From: Oryzias latipes
Taxonomy: Eukaryota; Chordata; Actinopteri; Beloniformes; Adrianichthyidae
Assembly (NCBI RefSeq): GCF_002234675.1
Contig: NC_019877.2
Coordinates: 2,325,041-2,389,040 of the forward strand
Direction of reading: 5' to 3'
DNA: 64,000 nucleotides
The position numbers and the translations under genes are program-made. Below, one piece after another: positions 35,797-48,000 of the stretch. How positions within the stretch are numbered: the stretch's first letter is position 1; each line of letters opens with the position of its first letter. The notes under the pieces were generated by a model. It made no database searches and was not told where the DNA came from. It worked only from the letters and a program-made list of their open reading frames with translations.

Positions 35797-37963
35797 AAGG
35801 AACAGTGTTGAACCAAAATTATCAGATTCGAAAATCACTGAAAGTGTTCAGTCTTATGCCGATAATGATGACGGGAGGGCATAAACGGGGAAAAACCTGG
35901 AATAGTTCATTGTTATTTTTATTCCTTTCTTATACAAAAGTCAGAATGAATATGGTTGTTTTTATTCCTAGTAGAAATTTTAAAAAGTGTTATATATTAT
36001 AGATTCAAATAAGCAGCTTTAAAACAATTTCAGAGTCAAATAACATCAAAATCTCCTGCTTGTCTTAAATAATGTGGTTGAGATAAAAACTGTTGCTTCA
36101 AATCTCAGAGTCTTTGTAGTTTTTAAATCGGCGCTTGCAGCTTCCTCCCACAACCTGAAAACGAGGAACCGTTTCACCATAGTGTGGTTCTGAGTTTGCC
36201 CCGACAGCTGGGACAGATCCAGCCCCTCCGTGACCCTGAACAGGACGGAGCTCACCAAGAAAAGGCGTCAATGAATATATTTATAACCAGCAGCCTAAAG
36301 GTCACTCAGGGGGTCAGCGGCACCCAGTGGAAACAATACTTCACCTTCCACCAGATCAAAGTCACGTGTTGATAGAAAAATAATCTATATGCCATGGGAC
36401 AAGAACAACACATCTCAGCTTTGGTGTTCACAACTGTTATTCTACCCTTCTGGAGCAGAGTTTTGTCTCCAAATTCCACCATTTTTCAGCTTTTTGCAAT
36501 GTTGTTCTGCCAGGACCAACATCAGAGGAATAATGGCCAATCGTGACGGACCCCAAATTATCTGGTAGTCTGAGAAGTAACCAGCTGCAGCAGAAAATAC
36601 TTACAGCACAGAGTAATGACAGGAAGAGGAGAAAAACGAGCTCACATCACATCAGAATGCCGCCAACCTTTATAGATATGCTTGTTTTTGGGAACGTCGT
36701 GGTTTTCATACACACTCCCTTCAGAAATGATTCAGTTTTGAATGTTTTTTTTTTGTTTTTGTCTTTAGCTTTTCCTGTATCTTAACCCCTGACCCCAAAC
36801 AGAGCTCCACAGCACTTCTGAAACCCATCAGCCCTCTGCTTATTTAACTGTGAAGCCAAAGTACTCCATCTTAGTTTCTCTGCTCCGAGCAGAAGTCTGT
36901 AAACAGGAGACGCACTTTTCATCCATGCAGACTCACACAGGCTGGACAGGCATTTCCTGTGGGTGGGGCATGAGAGCGAGACATTCTTGAGCCAGGCACC
37001 TCCACTTCCTGCCTCTGTTAACACCTCACTGAAAGACGCTGTGTCCGTGCCCGTGCTGTTCAGCTGCTCCTCCTCTGAGAGGTCGTTAGGTCCGACATGT
37101 AAAGGTTCCTGTCAGCTTCTGGAATCTGTTCAAGTTATGCCAGAGAATCTAAAGGATTTCGTGTTTGAGGTGTCAGGACGTGTATATTTTCTCTGTGTGG
37201 TTGTTCTTATTATCAGTGACCTCTTCGAGGTCAACGGCTGAACTAACGTGTCGAAACCATCAGGTATGTCTGTCAGAACCGGTGACGACGACAACAACAA
37301 CTCGCAGCAAAGTTCTGCGGAAAAACCAGAGTTCACAAACAGGACAAAGAGCTCCGGGCACGGACCTGGCCAACTTCCAAATTTAGCATCAGTGGGATGG
37401 TGCAGGAATTTTCCCCAATCCATGGAAACATCACCACGTGACCCGGATGACTCACTGCAGTTGGTACAGAACACATCCAGATGGGTCACAGGGCGGACGG
37501 GGACAGGACCGCTGCGTTTTTACTCCAATCAGATCAACTTACAAGTAAACCATCAGTCTGTCTAAACTTTAGATATTTCCATAAAGTACCCCTTCATTGC
37601 AGACTGAGAATAAGATGAGACCAACGACCTTTTAGGTACATTTGTTTAATAAACATTCACATCCAGAACATATTTCAGGACATCCCCAATCATTTGAAGT
37701 CTTTTCTGTACCATGAAGATCGTTTTCCACTGATCTCTGCCTGCAGATGCCAGTTTTACATGTGTGTGTGTGTCTGCTGCCTCCTACTGGCTTCTTCTGA
37801 TCAACGTGACAAATCACAAATTAACACTTCAATTTATTTTTTAACTCGTAAAAAAAAACTGCTGATGCTGATCAATATCTTCCGCTGTGGCGGTAAACAG
37901 GAAGGTATCCGTCTACTTTGGCGTCAGGGCGACAGCTACTGCAGCGTTTCACCTTCATACCTT

Positions 37964-40900
37964 TCATTTTTCTTCACACAGGGAATGAAGAAGCTCAATT
38001 TGTTCTGCATATTCAAACCCAGGCCTGTGGACAAACAATAGATTCATTAACAGTTTAAGTATTTTTATTGATTAAAAAACATTTTAATTTAATAGTATTT
38101 TGTGGACTAAATATTAAGTTTTTGAAACGTCCTGCCTAACTGTAGACAGCATTTTAGGGGAAAAAAAGCATCATTAAAACATGGTGGTGGTAGTATGGTG
38201 ATGTGGAGTTACTTTTTCGCTTCAGGATCTGGCAGCTTTATAGAGTAAATTTCACCATTAATAAATGTATTTGCCCTCAACCAGACAATCCTAGAGGAGA
38301 ATTTCTACCTGTTTATGAACTAAACGTCAAGAAAAAGTGGATTCCGTGGCAAAACAATAATTCAGTTCAGTAAAAGATATGAAAGTAAATTATGAAAACA
38401 AACTTAATTGCCTTGTTTAAAACCAGATTTTAAGGCAACTACGGTTTTCACACTGATTAATTGGAGAGCCTCCACCCTCCAAATGAACGAAATGATGCCG
38501 AATAAAAGCTTTGTATTAACTTTAATTACCTGTGTAATATTATACACTATTTAGATGAACACATGTAAAATAGCATCAGTAAAGCAGTGGTAGCTTTTTT
38601 TTCTTTCCCGGTCTCACCGTCCCGGCGTCTCCAGAATCAGAGGGATGTTGTCCAGTCTGGGTTCATTGACGATGTCCCGGAACGCAGAGATCCCGATGTT
38701 TCCTTTACCTACATCTTCATGCCGATCGAGATGACAGCCGAGCTGACCTTGAAACCACACGGAGAGCTTTAACACTCCAGGAAATATGCTTCAATGTTGG
38801 CAATTAAACCTGCTCACCTTTGGAATCATTGAGGTGGACTGCTTTGAGATAGTGACGTCCCACTTCCTGATCAAACTGATCCAGCATGGCCTTAACCCCT
38901 CCCTCTGCTGCCAGATCATAGCCTTCCAGGAGGAGACAACAGGTTACATTTGGGCTGATTTGCAGGTAAAAATTGAAGAAGAGAAAAAAATGTAAAAGGA
39001 CTTACCTGCTGAAAATGCGTGACAGGTATCCAAACACACCCCTACTCTGCTCTGGTCTCTCACCCTGTCGATGATGCCCCTGAGTTCTGAGAACTTACCA
39101 CCCACTGTGCTGCCCTGGCCGCTCATGTTCTCCAACACTGGTCACATGACAGCGGAGTACAAATTTTGAGTGTGAGCAGTGACCGGAAAGACTTAACAAG
39201 AAAAGCACAAGTGGTTCAAGAAAACATCCTGATTTGGAAGTCAAAAGAGGTACCTGGGTTGGCCCTTTACAAAGATATCACCGTTTTAGGCTTTAGTAGT
39301 GATGATAGTCTGTTTAAATGTCAGAAAACGGCTTTTTCAATAGAAAGGTCAGATGCCAGCTCGGATGAGGAAAACAAAGACGTACACGGATCTAGTCATC
39401 TACAATCAGAATGGAGCAGAGCAGGGAGCTTGTGGCCCGCCCACCGTATTTTCTACACGATCTTTTTCAAACGGCATTTCATCTGCTCCTGATTCATCAC
39501 AATTTAAATAAAATAACACAGAAATGCAATCTTAAGATCAATTTTCTTTGTACGTGTCCTCCATCATCAGAAAAATGTTAGAAACGCCACAAGCCCAGTT
39601 TGTATCGTTGTGGGCCTTTAAAGAACTCCATAAAACTGTTTTCTGTTGCGCTTCAGTTTTTTGTACCGACTCAAAATGTGTGTGTATGACACCTCATCAT
39701 CAGACCTCTGCCACTGTGCTTGACAGTTAAAAATCAAATAATGGTTATAGTTTTGCAAAACTGCTATTCATTTGTGTACTTTTTAAACAATTATGGTTTT
39801 CTCCAATAAACCTAAAACAAAAGGGAACATTTTCAACTTATGGGTGGGGTTTTTTTTGTCCACCTTTACCTGTAACCACATCTGGTATTTGTTGGTGGGC
39901 GTGGTTAATGGCTCCAGCTATCTTTTCCACACACTGTTCAGTGGTGATGGTCCCCAGTGAGGAGCCAGGGTGGAAATTATACAGCCTCAGGCCCAGCATG
40001 TGGCAGCGGCCGAGCTCATCCACCAGCAGCTCCTGGCTCTTCGCAAACACATCTAGAAGCACGGCACGAACGCAAGATCAAACCGTGGAACGGGACGAAC
40101 ACGAGACACGGAGGAACATCCGACCAACCCTCTTTAGGAGATCCACAGTTCATCAGGTAGGAGCCATGGGGCACGATGTGAGCGGGATCAAATCCGTGCG
40201 AGGAACACTGAACGCGGAACTTTTCTGCAGCAGATGGATCCAGAGCTGGTCTCTTCCAGGAACGCTGGGAGCCCAGAAACAAGGCGAAGCTCGTTCCTCC
40301 CATCTGTAGACACGACTCCACTGCTTTCCATACTCCACCTGTGGACAACAGCATGAACGCCCCAAAGGTCACACGGCAGTATTCACATCCAGAGACTCCC
40401 TTCTTACTTCAAAGTCTTCAGCGATCTGAATCCCTCAGACTCCGTTCAAAGTATGGGTGTTTGGCGGAGAGACGCAGTCAGTGAGAGGTTGGAGATTTTT
40501 TTATTTTGAAATAAAACCCAATGATGTGTCCCCTAAATATTATCTCAATGTCACAAAAGGATTGTCCATACCCCAACCACCTCCGTACACCCATGATCAT
40601 TTCCAAATGACCATTATCCATACTGCCAGTAAGTTCATAAATATGTATTTATTAGGGGGGTAAAGAATGACAGATACAAATCGAAAAAACCGTTTCAGCA
40701 CTGGGAATAACATCTGTATCAGTTGAAAACCGCAGACACAAACAACACGTTGGTAAAAAGGTATTAAAAAAAAGATCAGGAAGTAAATAATCGGTTTCTG
40801 TCAAACTGTCAGTTTCTCATCCCGTTGTGTCTCCACTGCCATTGCCTTTCTAAGCACATGTGATGCAAACAAAAAGACGTCCAATCACAAGCTTGCTTCT

Positions 40901-43403
40901 ACCAAGTCAGGTCAAGTCCAATTGGCTGAAATTGATCCCAGGCATGCTTTTCACAACACTTCCTACTCTACCTGATTAAATGAATGACACACTTTTATTT
41001 AACCACAGAGAACACAACAAGCCTAAAAGACCCAAAATGCCAGGTTTTTATGTCTGAAGCTGTTATGTCAAAGACATTTTTGGCAGAGAGCTTTTACTCC
41101 CTTCTTTACACAACCCTGTATTTTTAAGGCACAGGGAGACCCAGAAGGGTCTTGCTTAAGGACCCACACTGTTTTTTGTTTAGCTTATTGCGCGCCCTGG
41201 GAATCGAACCAGAGTTTCCTGTTTGGCAGTCCAACATTTTAATTATGTTGCTTAAAATAAAAAAAATAATAAAATAAAGTTTTTCTGTTTAAAATGAATT
41301 TTAATTTCTAGATATAAACACTAAATGATTAACATAATAAAATAAAAAACATTTAATCTATACCTGACCTGGAGAAGATTATTCCTGTTTTTATCTCTTC
41401 TGGTTTAGATTTTAACAATTGTCATGTTTTACAAGGGCCAAAACGCTGTGGCAAGGCTTTTAACAATAAACAAGCACACATAACTCCTTTAATGTCGTCT
41501 TTACATCAGCTCTCACTTCAATTTAAAGTTGATTTTTAAAATTACACTTCTAGTTTTCAGAGCCTTGCATGGACAAAGTCTTGTGTACATTGCTGACCTT
41601 TTAACCTCCTCCTCTTCAGCCCGGTCCCTGAGGTCTTCAAACCAAAAACTTTTTCAAATCCCCAAAACGCGCTATAAAACCAGAGGAGACCTTGTCTTCA
41701 AAGCCGTGGCTCCTCGTCTCTGGAACAACCTCCCTTTGTAAGTACGAGAGATCGACTCTGTTGAGTGTTTTAAAAGTCAGGTCAAGACAGTTTTATTCAG
41801 AAGAGCTTTTAGTTGATCTAATTTAGCCTTTTATTGTCTTTGACCATTATAAGTGTATAATTAACAGTTGTAATTTTATGCGTTTTTACTATTGTGAAGC
41901 CTTTTGTGATTTTAATCTGAAAAAGGTGCTTTAGAAAAAAACATTTACTTCCTTTACTTAATATACATTTAGATTGTATGCGTTAGGGCTGCACGTTATG
42001 AAGAAAACTCGCGATATGCGATATCAGTGATTAATATAGCGATAACGATATAATTTGCGGTATATAAACAATTAGCAAAACAACCAAAAATATTATTCCC
42101 ATTCTATTACAACAGCTTAAAAATTATCCTTCAAATGACCCTTGTTGACGTAGGAGGCGAACATCCAACGTAATAGGGCGCCGTCCGATTAGTTAACAAC
42201 GTGAAGGGGTCCATCTGATTGGTCAAATGCAGAAGGGGATTCTTTCAATCCATTAAACACTTCAAGCTGCTATAAGATTGTTTGGCCACATCTTAGGTAA
42301 CCATTTATTGCAAATTTGCTGTCTTTTGCGATATTCATATTGCACAGCTTGATATTGCGATAACGATAAATTTGCGGTATATTGTGCAGGCCTAGTATGC
42401 CTTTAAATTGGACTGTATGGTTCTGCTAAAGTTAGCTAAAACTTTTTAATGCACCGATTCGTGGATGTGATGGGGAAAGGTACACACCTCTACTATATCA
42501 ATACTAAAATATAAAATACAACTCATGTTTTATATGCATTTACTTTTGTAGACAGTAGGCCTGCACAATATATCGCTTATTTATCTTAATCGCCATATCA
42601 AGCTTTGCAAGATGGCAAAAAACAAGATAGATGTTTACCTTAAATGTGCTAAAACAAACAAGTCTTATGGACCCCTTTTGTGTTAGATGTTGGCCTCCTA
42701 TGTAGACAATGTCATTTGGAGTATAATTTAAGTTATGTTGACTATTATTTAATTTTTTAAAAATCGTAGTCATAAAAATGAAATAAAATGTTTCTGTGAA
42801 ATGAAAATGATGTTTTTGGTTGTTTTGCAATTTGTTCATTTATTGAAAGACATATTGTCATCGCAATATTGATCACTAATATCGCAAATGTCAAGTTTCC
42901 CTCATATCGTGCAGCCCTAGTTGACAGTATTATTCACATGCTTTCTGCAAAATACTACACAACTCAACAGATATATGCCAACAGATATCTTTTGCATCCA
43001 GTAGGTGTCCTTCTAGAGCAAATGAAGCTTCATGGAGCTTTGCTGTGCAGTGAACCAATTAGAAAAAAGGCTTCAGTGCTTCATGAAGCTTCAGCTGCCC
43101 ATCACTACTAAACAGCAGCTTCTTACTGAGTTTAGATGCTCTCAAATTGTTCTATTTAACCCCAACCTATTCGCTCTCATCATTTTGTTGAATGCACGCT
43201 TGAGCAACCATTTGAAATTCTTGTGTCTAGGAGGAAGAAATCTTACCTTGAATTCCAACGTGGGCTCCGATGTACTTCTTCTTCTTCCTCCTCCCGTCTC
43301 CCTCCTCTTCATCAGCCTTCCTCTCTGTGTTTTGGCTGTCTTCCTCCACCAAAGCATCTTGGCTTCTTTTCCTCTTTCGCGCCCCTCTTTTTCTGGGACC
43401 CAT
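37964..43403 (-). CDS. Endonuclease IV (AP endonuclease family 2, Nfo/APN-1 type)
   Basis: Hydrolyses DNA 5' to abasic sites in base-excision repair. Seven exons: 43247-43403, 40129-40338, 39870-40052, 39006-39137, 38818-38922, 38618-38747 and 37964-38024. Phases agree and give 325 residues with a TGA stop. E. coli Nfo metal ligands are all kept: H110 (VPHGSY), H150 (NFHPGS), E186 ([10 protein letters not shown]), D220 and H223 (CLDTCHAF), H257 (VHLNDSK), D270 and H272 ([14 protein letters not shown]), E302 (PLILETPG). YIGAHVGIQ at 44-52 is the usual N-terminal strand of the barrel. Residues 1-43 are an added basic segment ([16 protein letters not shown]), probably a nuclear signal. The protein ends [18 protein letters not shown] poly(A) signal lies at 37838-37833. 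Introns 2-5 are short (76 to about 730 bases) while the first is 2.9 kb. Donor 2 (GTTGGT) is weak. Mammals lack this family; their main AP endonuclease is the ExoIII-type APEX1. Confidence 0.93.
38150..38350 (+). mobile_element. Tc1-like transposase relic
   Basis: aaacatggtggtggtagtatg at 38178 begins the 'KHGGGS' block, followed by a broken match to 'WGCFSASG' (cgcttcaggatctggcag) and 'ILEENF' (atcctagaggagaatttc). Frameshifted. It lies in the last intron of the endonuclease IV gene. Confidence 0.55.
39240..39625. mobile_element. MITE, TTAA-flanked family, copy 5 (partial)
   Basis: Shares gccagctcggatgaggaaaac, ggatctagtcatctacaat, catctgctcctgattcatcac and cctccatcatcagaaaaatg with the other copies. 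The right end degenerates to gttgtgggcctttaaa. Intronic in the endonuclease IV gene, between the exons at 39006 and 39870. Confidence 0.55.
41140..41260 (-). repeat. Possible tRNA-like SINE piece
   Basis: The phrase ctgggaatcgaaccagagtt is the reverse complement of a B-box-like sequence. No cloverleaf can be formed with confidence. Probably the head of a SINE in reverse orientation. Confidence 0.3.
41380..41950 (+). mobile_element. L2-like LINE 3' end
   Basis: The frame 41529-41741 reads like the C-terminal tail of fish L2/CR1-type ORF2 ([14 protein letters not shown], then [11 protein letters not shown]). It is followed by gtgaagccttttgtgattttaatctg and gtgctttagaaa, a degraded L2 3' UTR. 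The same domain is at 61741-62001. In the first intron of the endonuclease IV gene. Confidence 0.65.
41986..42396 (+). mobile_element. Non-autonomous DNA element, copy 1 of an opposed pair
   Basis: Left end tagggctgcacgttatgaag (about 41985), right end tattgtgcaggccta (to about 42396). Repeated 'gcgatatgcgatatc' type motifs lie near both ends. The interior carries gcaaaacaaccaaaaata and cgtaggaggcgaacatccaa, shared with the copy at 42.56 kb. Confidence 0.7.
42557..42921 (-). mobile_element. Non-autonomous DNA element, copy 2, inverted relative to copy 1
   Basis: Starts taggcctgcacaatatatcg and ends cctcatatcgtgcagccctag. Its interior, read in reverse complement, matches copy 1 (gcaaaacaaccaaaaaca, cataggaggccaacatctaa). 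About 160 bases separate the two copies. Confidence 0.7.
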
Positions 43404-43900
43404 TCTGTCCAAACCTGTTTGCGCGCGTGAGTCTGTAACGTGGAGTTTGCTCACTCAAAGTTGATGAAGGTCAAGAGAAAAAAAAAAAGGGAAAAAAAGA
43501 AGCGAGTTTTTATTCGTCCCTCCTGACAGCAGCAGCCACTCACGGCGCTTCCGCGCAGCTGCTCCCATTGGAGCCGCTTCATGCTGAGCAGCAAAATGGC
43601 CGCCCGTCAACCGACTGACTGCACGGAGTTCTGAAATTTACATTCTTCTGCACACCTCGGCTTACGCTCCCGTCACGGTCGTACGTCCGTGCTGTACCGG
43701 ATTCTCCCAAAGCCCTGCCACTGGCTCGGCTCACTGCTCAGGCGTCGTTGTTCCTCGTAGCCTCGACGAATGCCTCAAAAATTTAAAAAAAGGAAAAAAT
43801 CGCACTGAAGCACTTTAAGCTAAGCTAGCTAGGACGCTAGCGCACCTTCATATGTGATTCCTGAGGTGGGTAACCGCGAATCTTTCGGGTGTTGTGGATC
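43404..43900. promoter_or_regulatory. CpG-rich bidirectional promoter, endonuclease IV gene / TNRC6B
   Basis: GC- and CpG-rich stretch between the ATG of the endonuclease IV gene (43403, minus) and TNRC6B (plus). It contains gcaaaatggccgcccg at 43591-43606, similar to a YY1-type site, and no TATA box. A candidate donor, cctgag|gtgggt (GT at 43866), could end an untranslated first exon of TNRC6B. Transcription starts were not determinable. Confidence 0.55.
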
Positions 43901-45028
43901 ATGTGTGTGCACACAGAAAGACGTCCTGTGGTCATGCTAGCGTGCTCGTTAACCCGGTTAGTGCTGGTAACCTGTAGCAGCTGTCAGTTGGGTAACTTAG
44001 CTCATGTGGCTAATAGGTGTAGCATCTGTGGCTTTAGCATAGCTGAGCATCCGGCCTTAAATTAATGCGCTTTCTGTTCGGAACCGACACCGAACATTTC
44101 TTGCATCCAGTGTGCCGGCTTTAACCTGGCTGTTCCTGATGTATCTGTGGATACTTTATTTCGGGAAGGACGAGGCTAGCTAAAAAAAAAAAAAACACCA
44201 CTCCTTAAAATTAGCATCGGGGCTGCTAGTTTTGCTAGATGAGAATCAACTGGATCAGGTGTAAAGGTTGATTTTTAGCCCATTGCCCTGAATTTTGTGG
44301 GGTAAAAAACTTTTAATCGGCCTGTTTTTTATACTGAAGTGCGTCTTTCCGGTTTGATTTGAGCCTTTCAGGTGTTTGGCCTCATCATAAGCTGCAGTTT
44401 AGCTAGCATCCAGTTTGAACATCTCAGCCTGCAGACTTTATGACTCACTATGGGTTTGTTTTCTGACAGACTGGCAACGCTGAAGGGAGCTTTAGCAAAA
44501 AAAACGAAACCAAAAAAATGAGCTCACCACCAGCGCACTAAACCCCAAGAATTTAAACAATCTGCTCATCCGTAACCAGACCTGGGGCTGCTTTTTCAAC
44601 TATTAGCTCAGTCATTTGACGTGTTAATTATTGCCAACTATACCAGTTTCCTGGTGCAGCAGGTAACTGCAGATAAAGGCAGTTTTCTGCAGGTTTTTTG
44701 GAGGCCCACAGCATTTTAACACCTGCTCTGGTGTGTCAGGAAGCTGTGGATTGTTATGGTTTTCATAACCAAATGCCGTTCATTCTTTCTGACAACGAGA
44801 CAAAAGGCCGAAACACTCCAGCAACTCCTTTGTGTGGCTTGTAAATCTATATTTTTAACAGTTTCACCACCCAAGAGTGAAATGAGTTGATTCATTTTTT
44901 ACTTTTGTATAAACATAGTTGCTGTAATCTTACTGTTAGTTTTTCTAGCAAGTTGTAGTAATAATTACAGGAAGAAGACGGTTAAATTGGTTCATATCGG
45001 ATCAGAACTGACTTGTTTTTTCCTCTAG
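43901..45028 (+). other. TNRC6B first intron (inferred), no other feature seen
   Basis: AT-rich from about 44.1 kb, with tag-rich 'gctagc' words in the first 400 bases. No exon or repeat recognised. Additional 5' exons that would supply an upstream start codon could be hidden here. Confidence 0.4.
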
Positions 45029-45061
45029 AAGAGAGGAGCATCGGGTCAGGAGCAGCAGTTC

Positions 45062-48000
45062 ATGGAAGACAAGAAAAGGAAAAAAGACGACAAAAGGAAA
45101 AGGGAAGCCTCTCAGAAGGTGCGTCTCTTCATCGTTTTCTATGCAAAGCACAAACCAAGCACACATTATTTTGTTGGTCCTCAGAAAATACATCGATAAA
45201 ACATCAACAGCTGAGATTTGTTCTACAAGTTTTGTGCTTTGAACCTTTTTTTTCCCCAACACTGTACATTTTGTTCCACATTTAAGTCACCTTTAGTGGG
45301 ACGAGGCTGTTTGATCAAAGTTGTATCTATGGAAAGACACATCCTTTATATATACAGCACATCATAAGGGGAAATTAACATTTTCATTTGTTGTTTTCCA
45401 TTAAATCCAAACTACGTTTAAGATGACGTCATCTTGTTTGTTCAAGTAGAAAAAAACACAAGACATTTATGAAGCTGTTTAGGAAATTTTAAGATCCATT
45501 TATTTGCATTTGCTGCAGGAAATTACGTTGTGTTTTAGTGCAGCTTTTATCTGAAATTTGGTTACGTTTAGATTTAGCGTTCATTATTCCTGTTTTTGAT
45601 GGCGTTGTAGCCCTATACTGTATTGAAAACTAAATACAAGTACAGACAAAGCTTCACATAGTTGTAGTCAGGAGAGCCCGTTTCCATCTGAAATGAAAGT
45701 GAAAGAGGTTTTCCTCCTCAAATACCTTCTCTTTGGTGTTCAAGTTTAACCACTTTAGAGCTTTAGATCCGTTCAAGCTACAGAAACACGACCACAGAAC
45801 ATAAATCCTGCTGCTACTTAAAAAAGAGCAACATTATGATTCACTATTATTATTTTAGCAACAAAAAAAGTATTTTATTGTTGTGGTTTGTGTAGTTTTA
45901 AAACTGTTACTATCATCTGTAGGACACACATTGATTTAAATTTCTCATCAAATTAGAAACCGTAGGTTGTCTTTTTGCTTTTATCTATGACTGTACTTGT
46001 CTGTTATGACAATTGATTAAATTCATGTTTCTTGATTCTTTTTAGGTTACAGAACAAAAAAACAAAGGTAAGCGGCTCTAATTGACCTACATGCTTTCTG
46101 TTCTGCTGTGTTTGGTAAAGTTGGCTCTTTTTGGTTTGCTTTCAATCATTTTGGTTTTTATTTCGCAACACAACAATCATCACAGCTTCAGTGTGTGTTG
46201 TGTAAATGTGATGTTTTCAAAAATAAGACAAAGGTGTCATTACTGAATGTATCGCAAAGTCGGAACATCGTTTGTGCTTTACTTTAAAGTCCTGATCGTG
46301 TTTTGATCTGTTTTCATAGTGTTCTCTATTAAGTAGCTGTTTTTAGTCAAAATCAACAAACCTGTGTTGTTTTGTAGGACATACTTTCTGCAGAGCAGCA
46401 ATAATTTAGCTCAGAGTTGTGGGCGGGGCTGTTGGTGCAATTCAGGCTTTGAACATGAAAATACATTTTGTAATTTCGAATTCTATAGTCAAGTTTACAA
46501 ATCAATATGAGCATTAAAAAGACAAACGCCGTCATTGTGTTAAAATTCCCCCCCCCCCAGAGTCTCATCAGGGCAGCGCCTACAACCTCCCTTAAAGGGG
46601 CTAAATCATCCCGACTCAACTAACCAATGGAATTATTTGGCGTTGGAGGTTAGAGAAGAGAATTCGCTTCTGTGTTTAAGACTACAACTGTTGCAGCTCT
46701 TGAGGTTTTTTATGAGCACATCTTTAGTGCTGCTGTGTCCTTTAAAACAGTGATCCCCAACCCCCGGGCCACGGACCGGTACTTTTCCATGGCTCACTTG
46801 GTACCAGACAGGAAAAAAAAGCCAATAAATACGATAACAGATATCAGTTTTATTTTGAAAAAACTCCCAGATTCTGTTCCCCTCATCCGTCTTAAAGCGG
46901 CTGCTCTGCTAAGTTAGTAGCCTAATGCTGACAACAGCCAAACAATTAAATGTATTTAGAAAGTTTCTTTGGGGAGAAAAGAGCCAGTGAGGAAACGGAA
47001 GAAGAGCCTTCGACTTCACAGAATAAATAAAGCCGCCGTTTACAGACAAAGCCGGGAGTCTTCCTCCCAAAACGGATGTATTCAGACGGATGTTCTCATG
47101 TAGCAGAGGCTGCTCTGTGTAATAATATGCAGCGACTGACTCTCCATTGTTTCACACACGTTTGTATTCATTCATTCATCTTCACGGTGCCGCAGTGGTT
47201 AGCGCTCTTGCCTCACAGCAAGAAAGCCCCCGGCTTGGGGACCTGAGCCAGAACAACAATGGGGGACCTTTCTGTGTGGAGTTTGCATGTTGTCCCCGTG
47301 CATGTGTGGGTTCTCTCCGGCTTCCTCCCACCGTCCAAAAACGGTTCATCGGTTAATTGGCAACTCTAAATCGTCCCTAGGTGTGAGAGTGAATGAACCC
47401 TGCGACAGACTGGCGGACTGTCCAGGGTGTCCCCTGCCTTCGCCCACAAGTGGCCAGGATAGGCACCGGCAGCCCCGTAACCCCTAAAGGGATACAACGG
47501 CAGAAGATGAAAAAATTTTTATATTATATTTAAAAAATACTAGTTTACGCATTATCTATCCATCACACCTTAAAAGTTGTACATGGCTAAAGTTAGCGAC
47601 CCGGTTGTTAGCATCCATATTGACGTTAAAGGGAAAAATCTTCATTTTCATTCAGTTTAAACCTTTAGACTAGTTTGAACCTTTAGACTAGTTAGAACAT
47701 GTAGTGGATCTTGGAATAAAACCACCTGTAGGTATTTCCTCATTATCTTCTTGATAAAATCATACTTTATTGTTTTAATCCATTTCTCTAGTGCCAGACT
47801 TGACAAAGCCAGCTACTGCCCAATCTCCTGCCTCTCAGAGCAGCTCTGCCTCCCCCAGCCCTGGGCCTCATCCCTCTGCTTCTTCATCTCCAGCGACCCT
47901 AGGCCCTGGCAGTGCTGCCACCCCATCACAGGGCGGCAACAATGCCAAGCGCCTGGCGGTGGCCAACGGACAGCCCTCCACCTCAAGTTCTTCCTCCACC

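Larger units (their letters stand above)
17570..37630. other. Gene-poor 20-kb interval, repeats only
   Basis: I find no conserved protein segment with splice sites here. The open frames are short and without family features. Identified contents are listed separately: TTAA-flanked MITEs (18.5 and 25.8-26.7 kb), an hAT derivative (20.46 kb), SINE pieces (23.85 and 28.7 kb), a Tc1-like relic (27.6-27.9 kb), a fold-back MITE (28.9 kb), the repeat copy at 32.26 kb, an LTR-like end (35.0-35.2 kb) and a MITE (35.4 kb). In human 22q13 several genes lie between CDC42EP1 and TNRC6B; none was recognised here. Confidence 0.5.

Noticed and set aside
39838..40062. Continuous reading of endonuclease IV exons 2 and 3 as one frame
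   Set aside because: The frames overlap only by chance; a short intron of 76 bases with GTTGGT...CTTCTAG restores the known protein order KE-D-VFAK.
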